A stretch of DNA of 38,503 nt from Rhodospirillales bacterium (GCA_947473305.1 CANJCB010000040.1:1-38503), one strand, 5' to 3'; numbered from the stretch's first letter, positions 16,995-25,620 are shown. The notes: generated by a model not told the origin, from the letters alone. Numbers and translations are program-made.

Positions 16995-17942
16995 TCATCC
17001 CGGTTCTTGAGTGATCTGGTCGATCTCGGCCATGTCTTCGTCGGTGAGCGCCCAGCCGGCCGCCTTGGCGTTTGCTTCGAGCTGCTCGGGTTTGGTGGCG
17101 CCGGCTATGACGCTCGCAACCGTAGGACGTGCCAGGAGCCAGGAGAAGGCGAGTTCCAAGAGGCCGTGGCCCCGCGTCGCCGCGAAATCGCCGAGCCGCT
17201 CCACGACCTGCCAGTTCGCTTCCGTCAGGAAACGGTCGGCCAGGCGTTGCGCGTTGGTCAGGCGCGCGCCTGCGGGCAACTGCGCGTTGCGTTGGTATTT
17301 TCCGGTCAGGAACCCGCCCGCTAGCGGATAATAGGGCAGAAGCCCCATGCTGTAGTTCCGAAGCGCGGGGATCAGTTCCTGATCGGGCTTGCGGACCAGG
17401 AGACTGTATTCGTCCTGGGACGAGACGAAGCGGTGGAGACCCGCTTCCTTCGAAGTCCATTGCGCCTCGACCACCTGCCAAGCCGGAAGATTGGAACAGC
17501 CGATATAGCGGACCTTGCCCTGACGGATGAGGTCGTCGAGCGCCCGCAGCGTCTCTTCGATGGGCGTGTTGGGATCGGGCTGATGAAGCTGATAGAGATC
17601 GATCCAATCCGTCCGCAGACGACGCAGGCTGTCCTCCACGGCCTCCAGGATATAACGCCTCGCGGCGCCGACCTTCTGGCCCCGGCCGTCCATCGGCATC
17701 CCGAACTTGCTGGCTAGCACGATGTCCTTGCGCCGGTCTCCGAGCACCTGGCCGAGGTAGTCTTCCGAACCACCCTTGTTGCCATAGGTGTCCGCGGTGT
17801 CGAAGAAGGTTATGCCGAGGTCGAGCGCCTTGTAGACCACGCGTCGTGTCGTTTCGAGATCGCTGCGTCCCCCGAAGTTGTTGCATCCCAGACCGACGAC
17901 GGAAACTTGCAGGCCCGATCTTCCCAGATTGCGCAATTCCAC
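16995..17942 (-). CDS. Aldo/keto reductase
   Basis: The 315-residue TIM-barrel reductase carries the catalytic tetrad Asp48 and Tyr53 (FFDTADTYG), Lys79 (SKFGM) and His120 (LYQLHQPD). The C-terminal ASVIAGATKPEQLEANA is the usual NADPH-binding segment. It reduces aldehydes or ketones, or oxidises the alcohols, in the cytoplasm. It resembles the YajO/Tas-type group. It is divergent from the iclR-type gene, and the shared promoter region holds two copies of the proposed operator, so it may belong to that regulon. Confidence 0.9.
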   Translation of the reverse strand: MELRNLGRSGLQVSVVGLGCNNFGGRSDLETTRRVVYKALDLGITFFDTADTYGNKGGSEDYLGQVLGDRRKDIVLASKFGMPMDGRGQKVGAARRYILEAVEDSLRRLRTDWIDLYQLHQPDPNTPIEETLRALDDLIRQGKVRYIGCSNLPAWQVVEAQWTSKEAGLHRFVSSQDEYSLLVRKPDQELIPALRNYSMGLLPYYPLAGGFLTGKYQRNAQLPAGARLTNAQRLADRFLTEANWQVVERLGDFAATRGHGLLELAFSWLLARPTVASVIAGATKPEQLEANAKAAGWALTDEDMAEIDQITQEPG

Positions 17943-18029
17943 CGCTATTCCTCCGGCTTGTTAACCCGTCGCTGTTGGCTGCAGCTTGACATGAGTACGA
18001 ACTCTGCCGCTATGCTCGCTATCCAAACA

Positions 18030-18050
18030 TTTTTTCGTAATGCGAACAAT
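18030..18050. promoter_or_regulatory. Proposed IclR operator, copy 1
   Basis: The core TCGTAATGCGAAC (18035-18047) matches CG-NNNTG-CGAAC. The wider 21-mer is an imperfect palindrome. It lies in the divergent region, about 100 bases from the aldo/keto reductase start. Confidence 0.55.
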
Positions 18051-18182
18051 GCGGACAATTGGGAGAAAATGAGAGGGGTTGTCCTGGATCGGCTGGGCAG
18101 TTGCGAAACGCTCGAGGCTTCTCGACATTCCGTCTTCCGACGACGGGGGATCTTGCTTGATCTTGAGGTCGATATCGGTCTC

Positions 18183-18203
18183 TTTGTACGATATGCGAAC
18201 AAA
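18183..18203. promoter_or_regulatory. Proposed IclR operator, copy 2 (best palindrome)
   Basis: The 21-mer has arms TTTGTACG and CGAACAAA, which mirror each other except at one base pair. Centred about 31 bases before the iclR start, it would allow autorepression. It contains the shared core CG-ATATG-CGAAC. Confidence 0.65.
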
Positions 18204-18223
18204 TATCCTATGAGGGGAAGGTT

Positions 18224-19009
18224 TTGGTAAGAGAGGCGCAAGATCGCGAGTATGTCCAGTCGCTGGAACGCGGCTTGAGCGTGCTTCTGTCTTTTGGTCC
18301 CGAAAATTCCAGGATGACGCTCAGCGAAGTGGCCGTCTGCACGGGGCTGACGCGGGCAACCGCCCGACGCTTTCTGCTTACCCTGGAGCGTTTGGGCTAT
18401 GTCGGGTCCGATGCGCGACAATTCTGGCTTTGCCCCCAGGTGCTGGAGTTGGGCTTTCGCTACCTGTCGGGCCTTCCCTGGTGGAAAATCGCCCAATCCG
18501 CGACCGAGGATGCTTCGCGCGAGCTTCAGGAAAGCTGCAATGCAAGCGTACTGGACGGATCGGAGATCGTCTATGTCACCCGGGTCATGGTGAACCGCAT
18601 CATCGCGGCGAACCTGAGCGTGGGCTCGCGGCTTCCCGCCTATGCGACCGCCATGGGACGAATGCTGCTGGCCGACCTGCCCGACGATCGCCTCGCCGAA
18701 CTGATGACCGGGGACAAGCTCAAGAAGCTCACGAAGTTCACTGTCACCGACCCGAAGAAGCTCCGCCGCATCCTGGAGAAGGTGCAGGCACAGGGCTATA
18801 GCATCGTGGATCAGGAACTGGAGAAGGGCCTTCTTGCCATGGCCGTGCCTATCGTCGACCGCAGCGGGCGGACCCTGGCCGCGCTCGGCACCAGCGTTCC
18901 GACGAATCGCGTCAATGTGGCCGAACTTCTCGAGCGACACCTGCCGGTTCTGCGCAAGACCGCGCAGCGGGTCAGTTTCAGTCTCGGCGCTGAGGTATCG
19001 CTCGCTTGA
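18224..19009 (+). CDS. IclR-family transcriptional regulator
   Basis: The 261-residue regulator has an N-terminal winged helix (about 10-70: SLERGLSVLLSF, LSEVAVCTGLTRATARRFL, LERLGYV) and a C-terminal IclR effector domain (about 80-250, with SRLPAYATAMGRMLLA and GYSIVDQELEKGLLAMAVPI). This is the pattern of the PcaR/PobR-type subgroup that controls aromatic and related acid catabolism. The likely start is TTG 18224 after GAGGGGAAGG. It is divergent from an aldo/keto reductase and followed after 79 bases by DUF35/thiolase genes. A shared motif in the nearby promoter regions is proposed as its operator. Confidence 0.92.
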   Translation: MVREAQDREYVQSLERGLSVLLSFGPENSRMTLSEVAVCTGLTRATARRFLLTLERLGYVGSDARQFWLCPQVLELGFRYLSGLPWWKIAQSATEDASRELQESCNASVLDGSEIVYVTRVMVNRIIAANLSVGSRLPAYATAMGRMLLADLPDDRLAELMTGDKLKKLTKFTVTDPKKLRRILEKVQAQGYSIVDQELEKGLLAMAVPIVDRSGRTLAALGTSVPTNRVNVAELLERHLPVLRKTAQRVSFSLGAEVSLA

Positions 19010-19052
19010 CAGCGGGCGAACCAGAGACGCACGATGTTCGCACCTTGAAAGT

Positions 19053-19073
19053 ATTGTGCGCAATTCGAACGCG
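19053..19073. promoter_or_regulatory. Proposed IclR operator, copy 3
   Basis: The core GCGCAATTCGAAC (19058-19070) fits CG-NNNT(G/T)-CGAAC and the left half ATTGTGCG resembles copy 2. It sits 16-36 bases before the DUF35 gene, overlapping the expected promoter. A weaker CG-ATGTT-CG element lies just upstream at 19032-19040. Confidence 0.55.
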
Positions 19074-19088
19074 GAGGACGGCTTCTCC

Positions 19089-19532
19089 ATGACCGCGCCC
19101 CAACCCGAGGGTACAGAAGCTACCAAGTCCCCGGGTATCGAATATTTCCCCAAGTCGAAGCCCTGGCGGATGGCGGATGGTGCGCTGCATCTCCTGGGCA
19201 TGCGCTGCCCTCATTGCGGGGCGAAGGCCTTTCCCGCCCGGAGCGTCTGTCATGCCTGCGGTCGCGACGATGGCATGGAGACCGTCGAGCTTGTCCCGAC
19301 CGGCACGCTCTACAGCTTCGCCGAGATTCATGCCGCGCCCAAGGGCTTCCCCACGCCCTATGTGATCGGCTTCGTCGATCTGGACGATGGGGTGCGGCTC
19401 CTGGGACAGGTCGAGCATCGCGCGGCTGAATTGGGTATGGACGAGAAGGTGCAACTCGTCGAAGGCGTGATCCGCACCCGGGGCGACGGGACCAAGGTCG
19501 TCAGCTACAAGTTCCGTAGGCGGTCGTCATGA
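19089..19532 (+). CDS. DUF35 OB-fold/zinc-ribbon acyl-CoA-binding partner protein
   Basis: This 147-residue protein has a zinc ribbon with CPHC (40-43) and CHAC (54-57) and an OB-fold (about 65-145). Proteins of this family pair with thiolase-like enzymes, for example BbsA with BbsB and ChsH2's DUF35 domain with Ltp2, and form part of the acyl-CoA pocket. The start ATG 19089 follows GGAGGA; an upstream open extension inside iclR is discounted. Its last bases overlap the thiolase start by 4 (ATGA), so the two are almost certainly made together. Confidence 0.88.
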   Translation: MTAPQPEGTEATKSPGIEYFPKSKPWRMADGALHLLGMRCPHCGAKAFPARSVCHACGRDDGMETVELVPTGTLYSFAEIHAAPKGFPTPYVIGFVDLDDGVRLLGQVEHRAAELGMDEKVQLVEGVIRTRGDGTKVVSYKFRRRSS

Positions 19533-20671
19533 TGAACAATGCCTATGTCGCGGGCGTCGGCATGACGCGCTTCTGCAAGATGCCGGAACGCTCCTTCGAG
19601 GAGATCGGCCAGGAAGCCGTCTTGAAGGCGCTGAAAGATGCGGGCGTCGAGCGCGACGCCATCGAGGAAGTCTTCTGTGGCAGCGCGCTCACGGGACGCA
19701 GCATGGGGCAGCGGGTCCTGCGCGATCTCGGCATGACGGGCCGGCCGATCACCAATGTGGAGAATGCCTGCTCCAGCGGCTCGACCGCGCTGCGTGAGGC
19801 CTGTACCGCGATCGCGGCGGGCCGGGCGGAGACGGTGCTGGTCCTCGGCATCGACCAGTTGACCCGGCTTGGGGGTGGCACCATTCCCGGCGTTGAAACC
19901 GATCTCGATCCCAATCTCGGCATGGTCATGCCGGCGCTCTATGCCATGCGGGCGCGACGCTACATGCAGGAGACCGGCGCCACCCGCGTGCATCTGGCAA
20001 AGGTGGCGGTAAAGGCGCATGAGGGCGGGCAGCTTAATCCCTATGCGCAGTTCCGCAACCCCGTGACGGTCGAGGAGGTGCTGGCCTCGCGCATGGTGGC
20101 AGACCCCTTTTCGCTGCTCATGTGCTGTCCGACCGGGGACGGCGCGGCCGCTGCGGTGGTGACGACGAAGAAAAAGGCGGCTGCGCTGGGCAAGAAGCTC
20201 ATCCGGGTCGCGGGCACCGCGTTGCAATCGGGGCTCTACAAGCCGGGGTTCCGCGACCTGACCCGCAGCGAGCTAACCGAACGCACCGCCAAGCTCGCCT
20301 ACGAGCAGGCAGGCATCGGACCCGAGGACGTCGATCTCGCCGAGATTCATGACGCCTTCGTGATTGCCGAGCTCATGTATTACGAGGCCCTGGGCTTCTG
20401 CCCGCCGGGCGGAGCTCCCGCCTTCCTCGAAAGCGGGGCCACCCGGATAAACGGTTCCAAGCCCGTCAATCCGAGCGGTGGCTTGCTCTGCCGCGGCCAT
20501 CCTGTGGGCGCGACGGGCATCGCCCAGGTTTGCGAGGCGGTCTGGCACTTACGCGGAGAGGCGGGAGAGCGGCAGGTCGAAGGCGCCAAGGTCGCGCTCA
20601 CCCACTGCACGGGCGGTGGTGTTTCCGGGCTCGATCACGGCTCCTGCGCGATCAATATCCTGGTCGCCTGA
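19529..20671 (+). CDS. Thiolase-family protein (SCP2/BbsB-like) with intact cysteines
   Basis: The 380-residue thiolase-fold enzyme retains the nucleophilic Cys81 in NACSSGSTAL, the His motif in CRGHPVGATG and the second Cys in THCTGGG, so it should be capable of thiolysis or condensation of acyl-CoA. EIHDAFVIAELMYYEALG is typical of the SCP2-thiolase-like group whose members work with DUF35 proteins. The 4-base overlap with the DUF35 gene supports a complex. In the cluster it is the best candidate for the carbon-carbon cleaving step after CoA activation by the ligase at 26160. The substrate is unknown. Confidence 0.88.
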   Translation: MMNNAYVAGVGMTRFCKMPERSFEEIGQEAVLKALKDAGVERDAIEEVFCGSALTGRSMGQRVLRDLGMTGRPITNVENACSSGSTALREACTAIAAGRAETVLVLGIDQLTRLGGGTIPGVETDLDPNLGMVMPALYAMRARRYMQETGATRVHLAKVAVKAHEGGQLNPYAQFRNPVTVEEVLASRMVADPFSLLMCCPTGDGAAAAVVTTKKKAAALGKKLIRVAGTALQSGLYKPGFRDLTRSELTERTAKLAYEQAGIGPEDVDLAEIHDAFVIAELMYYEALGFCPPGGAPAFLESGATRINGSKPVNPSGGLLCRGHPVGATGIAQVCEAVWHLRGEAGERQVEGAKVALTHCTGGGVSGLDHGSCAINILVA

Positions 20672-20673
20672 GG

Positions 20674-21201
20674 ATGCCGCGCATTCCCTACGTCGATCCC
20701 GAGGCGATGGCGCCCGAGGTGAAGGCGGTGCTACAGACCCGCCGCAGCCCAGGCGGCCGCATCTTCCAAATGATGGCCAATGCGGGCAAGGCGACGGCCG
20801 GTTATCTGGGCTTCGGCGCCGCGCTGCGCCAGAACCTGGCCATCGACATCCTGATCTACGAGATCACGGTGGTGCGGGTGGGGATCCTCTCCAACTGTGC
20901 CTATGTGATCCGCCAGCACGAAGCCTTCCTGCGCCGCAACGGCTATCCCGAAGAGAAGATCCTGGCGCTCCGCACGCGGATCGATTCAGCGGTGTTCAGC
21001 GAGGCGGAGCGGGCCGCGCTGAAGCTCGTTGATGAAGTGGTGCTGAACGTCCGCGCCTCCGATGAGACCTTCGCAGAGGCCCAGCGGCACTATGGACCCG
21101 AGGCCCTTATGCATATCGTGCTGACGGTCGGGCAGTACATGATGACGTGCCGGGTCGCCGAGACCTTCGACGTGGAACTGGAGCCTCCCAAGGAAGGCTG
21201 A
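20674..21201 (+). CDS. Carboxymuconolactone decarboxylase/AhpD-like protein lacking the CxxC pair
   Basis: The 175-residue CMD-family protein is all helical. The usual NCxYCxxxH motif reads NCAYVIRQH here: Cys75 and His82 are kept, but the second Cys is Val78. AhpD-type disulfide reductase chemistry is therefore unlikely; a decarboxylase, lactone or hydratase-like role is possible. The ATG at 20674 lies two bases after the thiolase stop (TGAGGATG), and an earlier open extension lies inside the thiolase. Cotranscription with DUF35/thiolase puts it in the same pathway. Confidence 0.82.
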   Translation: MPRIPYVDPEAMAPEVKAVLQTRRSPGGRIFQMMANAGKATAGYLGFGAALRQNLAIDILIYEITVVRVGILSNCAYVIRQHEAFLRRNGYPEEKILALRTRIDSAVFSEAERAALKLVDEVVLNVRASDETFAEAQRHYGPEALMHIVLTVGQYMMTCRVAETFDVELEPPKEG

Positions 21202-21206
21202 CGTCG

Positions 21207-21629
21207 CTATTCGGCGGCGTTCTTCACCGGCGCCGCGCCGAGCCAGGGCGTGTCGTTGATGTCGAAGAGCCCGCCCTCCGGCCCCTTGAACTTGTCCGAC
21301 CGTCGCGCCCGGTAGTTGGGCTCCTTGTCGTCCATCGGCAGCTCGTCATATGGCGTCGCATGGGCCGCGAGGCACTTGTCGGCGGTGGCGTCGAGATCGT
21401 CGATATAGACGCCGAAATGATGCGGCCCGTTAAAGGCGAGGCCATGGCCGATCTGATCCTGCTTGAACTTCAGGATCGAGATGTTGATCGCCCCATCGCT
21501 CAGCACGACGCCATGGCAGCGCGGGTTGTCGAGGCGCTTCACCTCTTCCCAGCCGAAGATCTCCTTATAGAAATCGGCGAGCTTCTCCGGCTCCTGACTG
21601 GCGATGGCGAGATGCTGGATGCGACCCAT
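21207..21629 (-). CDS. VOC-superfamily (glyoxalase-type) protein
   Basis: The 140-residue protein has two VOC repeats: IQHLAIASQEPEKLADFYKE at the start and HHFGVYIDDLDATADK from residue 70. Candidate metal ligands are His6 and His70/71. The C-terminal GLFDIND replaces the more usual Glu-bearing strand, so metal binding may differ. VOC enzymes perform lyase, isomerase, epimerase or ring-cleaving reactions. It lies 5 bases from the CMD-like stop, in the opposite direction, and is divergent from the TRAP genes; the shared promoter has two copies of the proposed IclR operator. Confidence 0.85.
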   Translation of the reverse strand: MGRIQHLAIASQEPEKLADFYKEIFGWEEVKRLDNPRCHGVVLSDGAINISILKFKQDQIGHGLAFNGPHHFGVYIDDLDATADKCLAAHATPYDELPMDDKEPNYRARRSDKFKGPEGGLFDINDTPWLGAAPVKNAAE

Positions 21630-21666
21630 TTCCTTTGCTCCTCCGCTCTATCGTCGCTCGATCGAC

Positions 21667-21687
21667 GATAACCGTATTGCGAACCGA
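21667..21687. promoter_or_regulatory. Proposed IclR operator, copy 4
   Basis: The core CCGTATTGCGAAC (21672-21684) matches CG-NNNTG-CGAAC. It lies about 45 bases upstream of the VOC start and about 120 upstream of the TRAP binding protein. Confidence 0.5.
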
Positions 21688-21707
21688 CTAGACGACATGC
21701 GAACATG
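21687..21707. promoter_or_regulatory. Proposed IclR operator, copy 5
   Basis: The core ACGACATGCGAAC (21692-21704) is in the same orientation as copy 4, with centres 20 bases apart, about two helical turns. Tandem phased sites are typical of cooperative binding by IclR-type regulators. Confidence 0.5.
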
Positions 21708-21795
21708 ATTTCGTCGTGAGCGCCGCCGTGTCAAGCAACTCCGACCTCCGAAGCCGCCCTGACGCGGCTGGAGTGAACGAACAAGGGGGAAGTCG

Positions 21796-22797
21796 ATGGG
21801 CCGGATGCTCTCTAGAGACGTATTGCGTGCTGTTGCCGGGGCGCTTGCGCTCGCCGGCGCCGCGTCGGGTCCTGCAGCCGCCGCGGATATGTGGGACTGC
21901 TACATCACCTTCCCGGTCTCGACCGTGCCCAACGTCCAGGGCGTGCAACGCATCCTGGACGGAATTAACCAGCAGACCAATGGCGCGCTGACCATCAGGA
22001 TGCATCTTGGCGGCTCACTGCCGATCAACACCACCAACATCACCCAGGCGGTGGCCGACAGCGTCGTGCAGATGGGCGATGACGCCTTCTTCCAGGGCAA
22101 TGTGCCGATCGCCGGGCTGTTGCGCCTGCCGCTTCTGATCCGCAACGACAAGGAATTCGACAAGGCTGCGGCGATCATGGACCCCTATACGAAGCGGGCC
22201 TATGAGCGGAAGGGCATCGTCGTCATCGGGCAATACGCCTATCCGCTGCAGGTGCCCTTCTCGCGCAAGAAGCTCACCTCGCTGGAAGATATCAAAGGCC
22301 TCAAACTCCGGCCGACCTCGCCGGAGCAGGGCGAGTTCATCAAGCGCTTCGGCGGCATCGTCGTGTCCTTCGGCGCACCGGAGGTTCCGGCGGCGCTCGA
22401 TCGCGGCGTGGTCGATGGCGTCGTCACCGCGAATGCGGTAGGCGGCCTCGTCTGGCGCGAGCAGCTTAAATACCGGTTTGGGATCGGGCTCAACTACGGC
22501 AACTCGATCATCATCGTGAACAAGGAAGCCTTCCAGAAGCTCGCGCCTGACGTGCAAGCGAAACTCCGGAAGCTCGCCGAGGACGAGACCCGAAAAATCA
22601 CTACGACGCTGGAGGAGCAGGAAAACACCCTCACCGCCAAGTTCGCGTCCGAAGGCATGATCACCACCGAGGCCAAGCCCGAAGAGGTCGCCCAGGCCGA
22701 GAAGGTGATGCTGCCTTATTGGGACGAATGGGCGAAGGTGCGGGGACCTGAGGCGGTCGAGGCGCTGGCAAAGGTCCGTGCGGCGCTCGGACGTTGA
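21796..22797 (+). CDS. TRAP transporter substrate-binding protein (DctP type)
   Basis: The 333-residue DctP-family periplasmic protein has a signal peptide (VLRAVAGALALAGAASG, then AAA-ADMW). The family core is present: LTSLEDIKGLKLRPTSP with the arginine that usually holds a carboxylate, then SFGAPEVPAALDRGVVDGVV. It captures an organic acid, such as a keto acid or aromatic/cyclic carboxylate, for the TRAP permease. The start follows AAGGGGGAAG. Genes for the small and large membrane subunits follow with overlapping ends. Confidence 0.92.
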   Translation: MGRMLSRDVLRAVAGALALAGAASGPAAAADMWDCYITFPVSTVPNVQGVQRILDGINQQTNGALTIRMHLGGSLPINTTNITQAVADSVVQMGDDAFFQGNVPIAGLLRLPLLIRNDKEFDKAAAIMDPYTKRAYERKGIVVIGQYAYPLQVPFSRKKLTSLEDIKGLKLRPTSPEQGEFIKRFGGIVVSFGAPEVPAALDRGVVDGVVTANAVGGLVWREQLKYRFGIGLNYGNSIIIVNKEAFQKLAPDVQAKLRKLAEDETRKITTTLEEQENTLTAKFASEGMITTEAKPEEVAQAEKVMLPYWDEWAKVRGPEAVEALAKVRAALGR

Positions 22798-23306
22798 TGC
22801 CGATGGAGGATCGGAGATCTGCGGCGGGTCGGCTCCTGGACAACGCCTGTGAACTGGCCTGCGCGGCCGGGCTGCTCACGATGATGGCTCTGACGGTCAG
22901 CGAGGTCTTCTCCCGGACCGTCTTCCACTATTCGCTTCAGGCGAGCGACGAGATCGGCGGCTATCTTCTCGTCGCGATCACCTTCCTGGCGATGCCGGTC
23001 GCCCATAGCTTCGGCACCTTCCACCACGTTGAGTTCGTCCAGGCGCGGCTTTCGAGGCGCGGCAAGCTCCTCTCGAAGGTGATTTTCGATCTGATTGCGC
23101 TCGCGGGCTGCATGGTCCTCGACTGGCAGCTCATCCGATTCGAGATTTCCTCCTTCAGGTCCGAGGACGTGGCGGCCACGCTCTTGCGCACGCCGCTCTG
23201 GATCCCGCAGTTCATGATGCCCCTGGGTGCCACGATCCTCTGCCTCGCTCTCTTGAGGACGATCTGCTCCCGGTCGCGGCAGCTCATCGCCGGGGAGGAC
23301 AGGTGA
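22797..23306 (+). CDS. TRAP transporter small permease (DctQ type)
   Basis: This 169-residue protein has four membrane segments, about 18-38, 48-68, 90-110 and 130-155. The SDEIGGYLLVAITFLAMPVA segment is characteristic of DctQ subunits. The ATG shares its first base with the DctP stop (TTGATG), and the stop overlaps the DctM start. It supports assembly of the sodium-driven DctM channel. Confidence 0.9.
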   Translation: MPMEDRRSAAGRLLDNACELACAAGLLTMMALTVSEVFSRTVFHYSLQASDEIGGYLLVAITFLAMPVAHSFGTFHHVEFVQARLSRRGKLLSKVIFDLIALAGCMVLDWQLIRFEISSFRSEDVAATLLRTPLWIPQFMMPLGATILCLALLRTICSRSRQLIAGEDR

Positions 23307-24613
23307 TGGGTTCGGGTCTCGAGATCACCCTCGTCTTCGTTATCTTCCTGGGCCTTCTGGCGCTGGGCATGTCGGTGCCCTTCGCAATCACCCTCCCGGG
23401 CATTCTCTATCTCTATATGCATGGGGGGCTACCAGCCTTCCGAGGCCTGGGCCTCGTGACCTGGGGGAGCATGAACCGCTTCACCCTGACGGCGGTGCCG
23501 CTCTTCATCCTGATGGCCGAGATCATGCAGCAAAGCGGCCTCAGTTCTCGAATATACCGAGGTCTGGCAAAGATCGTCTCTCGCGTGCCGGGCGGTCTTC
23601 TTCAGACCAACATCGTCGGCTGCGCGGTCTTCGCGGCCACCACGGGATCGAGCGTTGCGACCGCGGCCTCCATCGGCAGCGTGGCGCTGCCTCAACTCAT
23701 CGAGCGGAAATACGATCGCAAGCTTTCGGCGGGCTCGCTGGCGGCGGGCGGGACCCTGGGCATTCTCTTCCCGCCCAGCCTGGCCATGATCATCTATGGT
23801 TCGTTCACCGATACCTCGGTGCCCAGACTCTTCATGGCGGGGGTCATACCCGGCCTGATGCTGACCGCGATGTTCATGATCTATATCGGCATCCACGCCA
23901 AGCTGAAGCCGGAGGTCGCGCCGGTCATCTTGGAACGGCTGGGAATGAGCGACATCTTTCGCGCCATGACCGATGTGCTGCCGTTCCTGGTGCTGATCTC
24001 GGGCACCATGGGCGGGATGTACGCGGGCGTCATCACCCCGACCGAGGCCGGCGCTATCGGCTGCCTCGTCGGGATCGTCATCTCGAGGATCTGGGGCGAT
24101 CTCACCTGGAAGCTTCTCTTCGTCGCGATCCGGCGGACGGTCCGCATCCTCGGCAACATCCTCTTCATCATCTACAGCGCCTATCTCTTTTCCTATGCGA
24201 TCAGCTACGCGGGCGTGGGCGAGGAGGTGACTTCCTTCCTGACCGGGCTCAAGCTCTCGCGCTTCGAGTTCTTCATCGCGCTCTTCCTGCTCTTCACGGT
24301 GCTGGGCTGCCTGATCGAGAGCCTCGGCATGCTGGTGCTCACGGTGCCGCTGCTCTATCCGGTCCTCGGTCAATACGGGATCGATCCCATCTGGTTCGGG
24401 ATCATCGTCGTGCTCTTCATCGAGCTGGGGCAGATCTCGCCGCCTATCGGGATCAATCTCTTCGTGATCCAGAGCATCTGGGACGGCAAGCTCAAAGAGG
24501 TGGTGATCGGGACGATCCCCTTCCACCTCATCATGTTCCTGCTGCTGTTCCTGCTGATGATCTTCCCCGAGCTGGCGCTATGGCTGCCTTCGCATATGAC
24601 GGCGGCGCCCTGA
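23306..24613 (+). CDS. TRAP transporter large permease (DctM type)
   Basis: This 435-residue DctM protein has about 12 membrane segments and carries out solute movement driven by the Na+ gradient. Typical motifs include AATTGSSVATAASIGSVALP, FPPSLAMIIYG, ITPTEAGAIG and the C-terminal IELGQISPPIGINLFVIQ. ATG 23306 is preferred over GTG 23303; GGGGAGGA lies just upstream. It is the last gene of the TRAP set, converging with a quinone oxidoreductase gene after 17 bases. Confidence 0.92.
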   Translation: MGSGLEITLVFVIFLGLLALGMSVPFAITLPGILYLYMHGGLPAFRGLGLVTWGSMNRFTLTAVPLFILMAEIMQQSGLSSRIYRGLAKIVSRVPGGLLQTNIVGCAVFAATTGSSVATAASIGSVALPQLIERKYDRKLSAGSLAAGGTLGILFPPSLAMIIYGSFTDTSVPRLFMAGVIPGLMLTAMFMIYIGIHAKLKPEVAPVILERLGMSDIFRAMTDVLPFLVLISGTMGGMYAGVITPTEAGAIGCLVGIVISRIWGDLTWKLLFVAIRRTVRILGNILFIIYSAYLFSYAISYAGVGEEVTSFLTGLKLSRFEFFIALFLLFTVLGCLIESLGMLVLTVPLLYPVLGQYGIDPIWFGIIVVLFIELGQISPPIGINLFVIQSIWDGKLKEVVIGTIPFHLIMFLLLFLLMIFPELALWLPSHMTAAP

Positions 24614-24630
24614 CCGGGCAGCCGCTGCGC

Positions 24631-25611
24631 CTAGTCGACGACCAGGATCGTCGAGCCGGTGGTGCGCCGCTCCTCCAGGTCGCGATGGGCCAGAGGCGCG
24701 TCCTTCAGCGCATAGGTATGGTTGATCCCGATCCGGATATGCCCGTCCCGCACCATGGTGAAGAGATCGTCGACCGTGGCCAGCAGCTCCTCGCGGGTTG
24801 CCGTGTAGTCGGGGAGCCCCGGATGGGTCAGGTAGATCGAGCCCAGGGGGCCAAGGCGCTTGGGCGGCACGGGCTCCGGCGCGCCGGAGGCTTCGCCGAA
24901 GGAAATCACCATGCCCCGCCGCCGCACAGAGTGAAGCGAACCTTCGAAGGTGTCCTTGCCGACCGATTCATAGACCACGTCGACGCCGCGTCCCTGGGTC
25001 AGCTCCTTGACCCGCGGGACGAAATCCTCCTCGCCATAGACGATGGCATGGTGGCAACCGTGGGCCAGCGCGGTGTCGGCCTTGGCGCGACTGCTGACGG
25101 TCCCGATCACGGTGGCGCCGAGATAATTCGCCCATTGGCAGAGGATCAAGCCGACGCCTCCCGCCGCCGCATGGACCAGGATCGTGTCGCCGGGTTTCAC
25201 AGGCCAGGTCTCACGCACCAGGAAGCGCGCGGTCATGCCCCGAATCATCATCGCCGCGGCAAGCCGGTCGTCGATTGCCGCGGGCAGGGGCACGACCCGC
25301 GCCGCCGGCACCAGCCGGCCTTCGCCATAGGCGTTGTCTGGACCGGCGACGCAAGCGACGCGGTCGCCCACCGACAGGCCCGCGACCCCCGGCCCCAGGG
25401 CCTCGATCACGCCCGCGCTCTCGATGCCGACGCCCGAGGGGAAGGACTTGATTTCGTGATGGCCGCGCCGGACATAGACGTCGCGGAAATTGACCGCGAT
25501 GGCGGTATGGCGCAGGCGCACCTGACCGGGGCCAGGATCGCCGATCTCGACATCCTCCCAGCGCAGGACCTCGGGTCCGCCGAATTCGTGGAAGCGGAAC
25601 GCCTTGCTCAT
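24631..25611 (-). CDS. Zinc-independent quinone oxidoreductase (Qor-like MDR)
   Basis: The 326-residue MDR protein starts MSKAFRFHEFGGPEVL and carries NFRDVYVRRG near 41-50, as in QorA-type NADPH:quinone oxidoreductases. The Rossmann region contains VHAAAGGVGLILCQWA, and no zinc-binding cysteines are visible. It should reduce quinones or alpha,beta-unsaturated carbonyls. The cupin gene lies 9 bases upstream on the same strand, and both sit beside the ligase and TRAP genes, so a role in the same catabolic set is likely but inferred. It is not a close copy of the MDR at 10334. Confidence 0.88.
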   Translation of the reverse strand: MSKAFRFHEFGGPEVLRWEDVEIGDPGPGQVRLRHTAIAVNFRDVYVRRGHHEIKSFPSGVGIESAGVIEALGPGVAGLSVGDRVACVAGPDNAYGEGRLVPAARVVPLPAAIDDRLAAAMMIRGMTARFLVRETWPVKPGDTILVHAAAGGVGLILCQWANYLGATVIGTVSSRAKADTALAHGCHHAIVYGEEDFVPRVKELTQGRGVDVVYESVGKDTFEGSLHSVRRRGMVISFGEASGAPEPVPPKRLGPLGSIYLTHPGLPDYTATREELLATVDDLFTMVRDGHIRIGINHTYALKDAPLAHRDLEERRTTGSTILVVD

Positions 25612-25620
25612 GCGGGCCGC

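Noticed and set aside
18834-19088. N-terminal extension of the DUF35 protein into iclR
   Set aside because: The extension is the shifted frame of the IclR gene; a good ribosome binding site and the family start support 19089.
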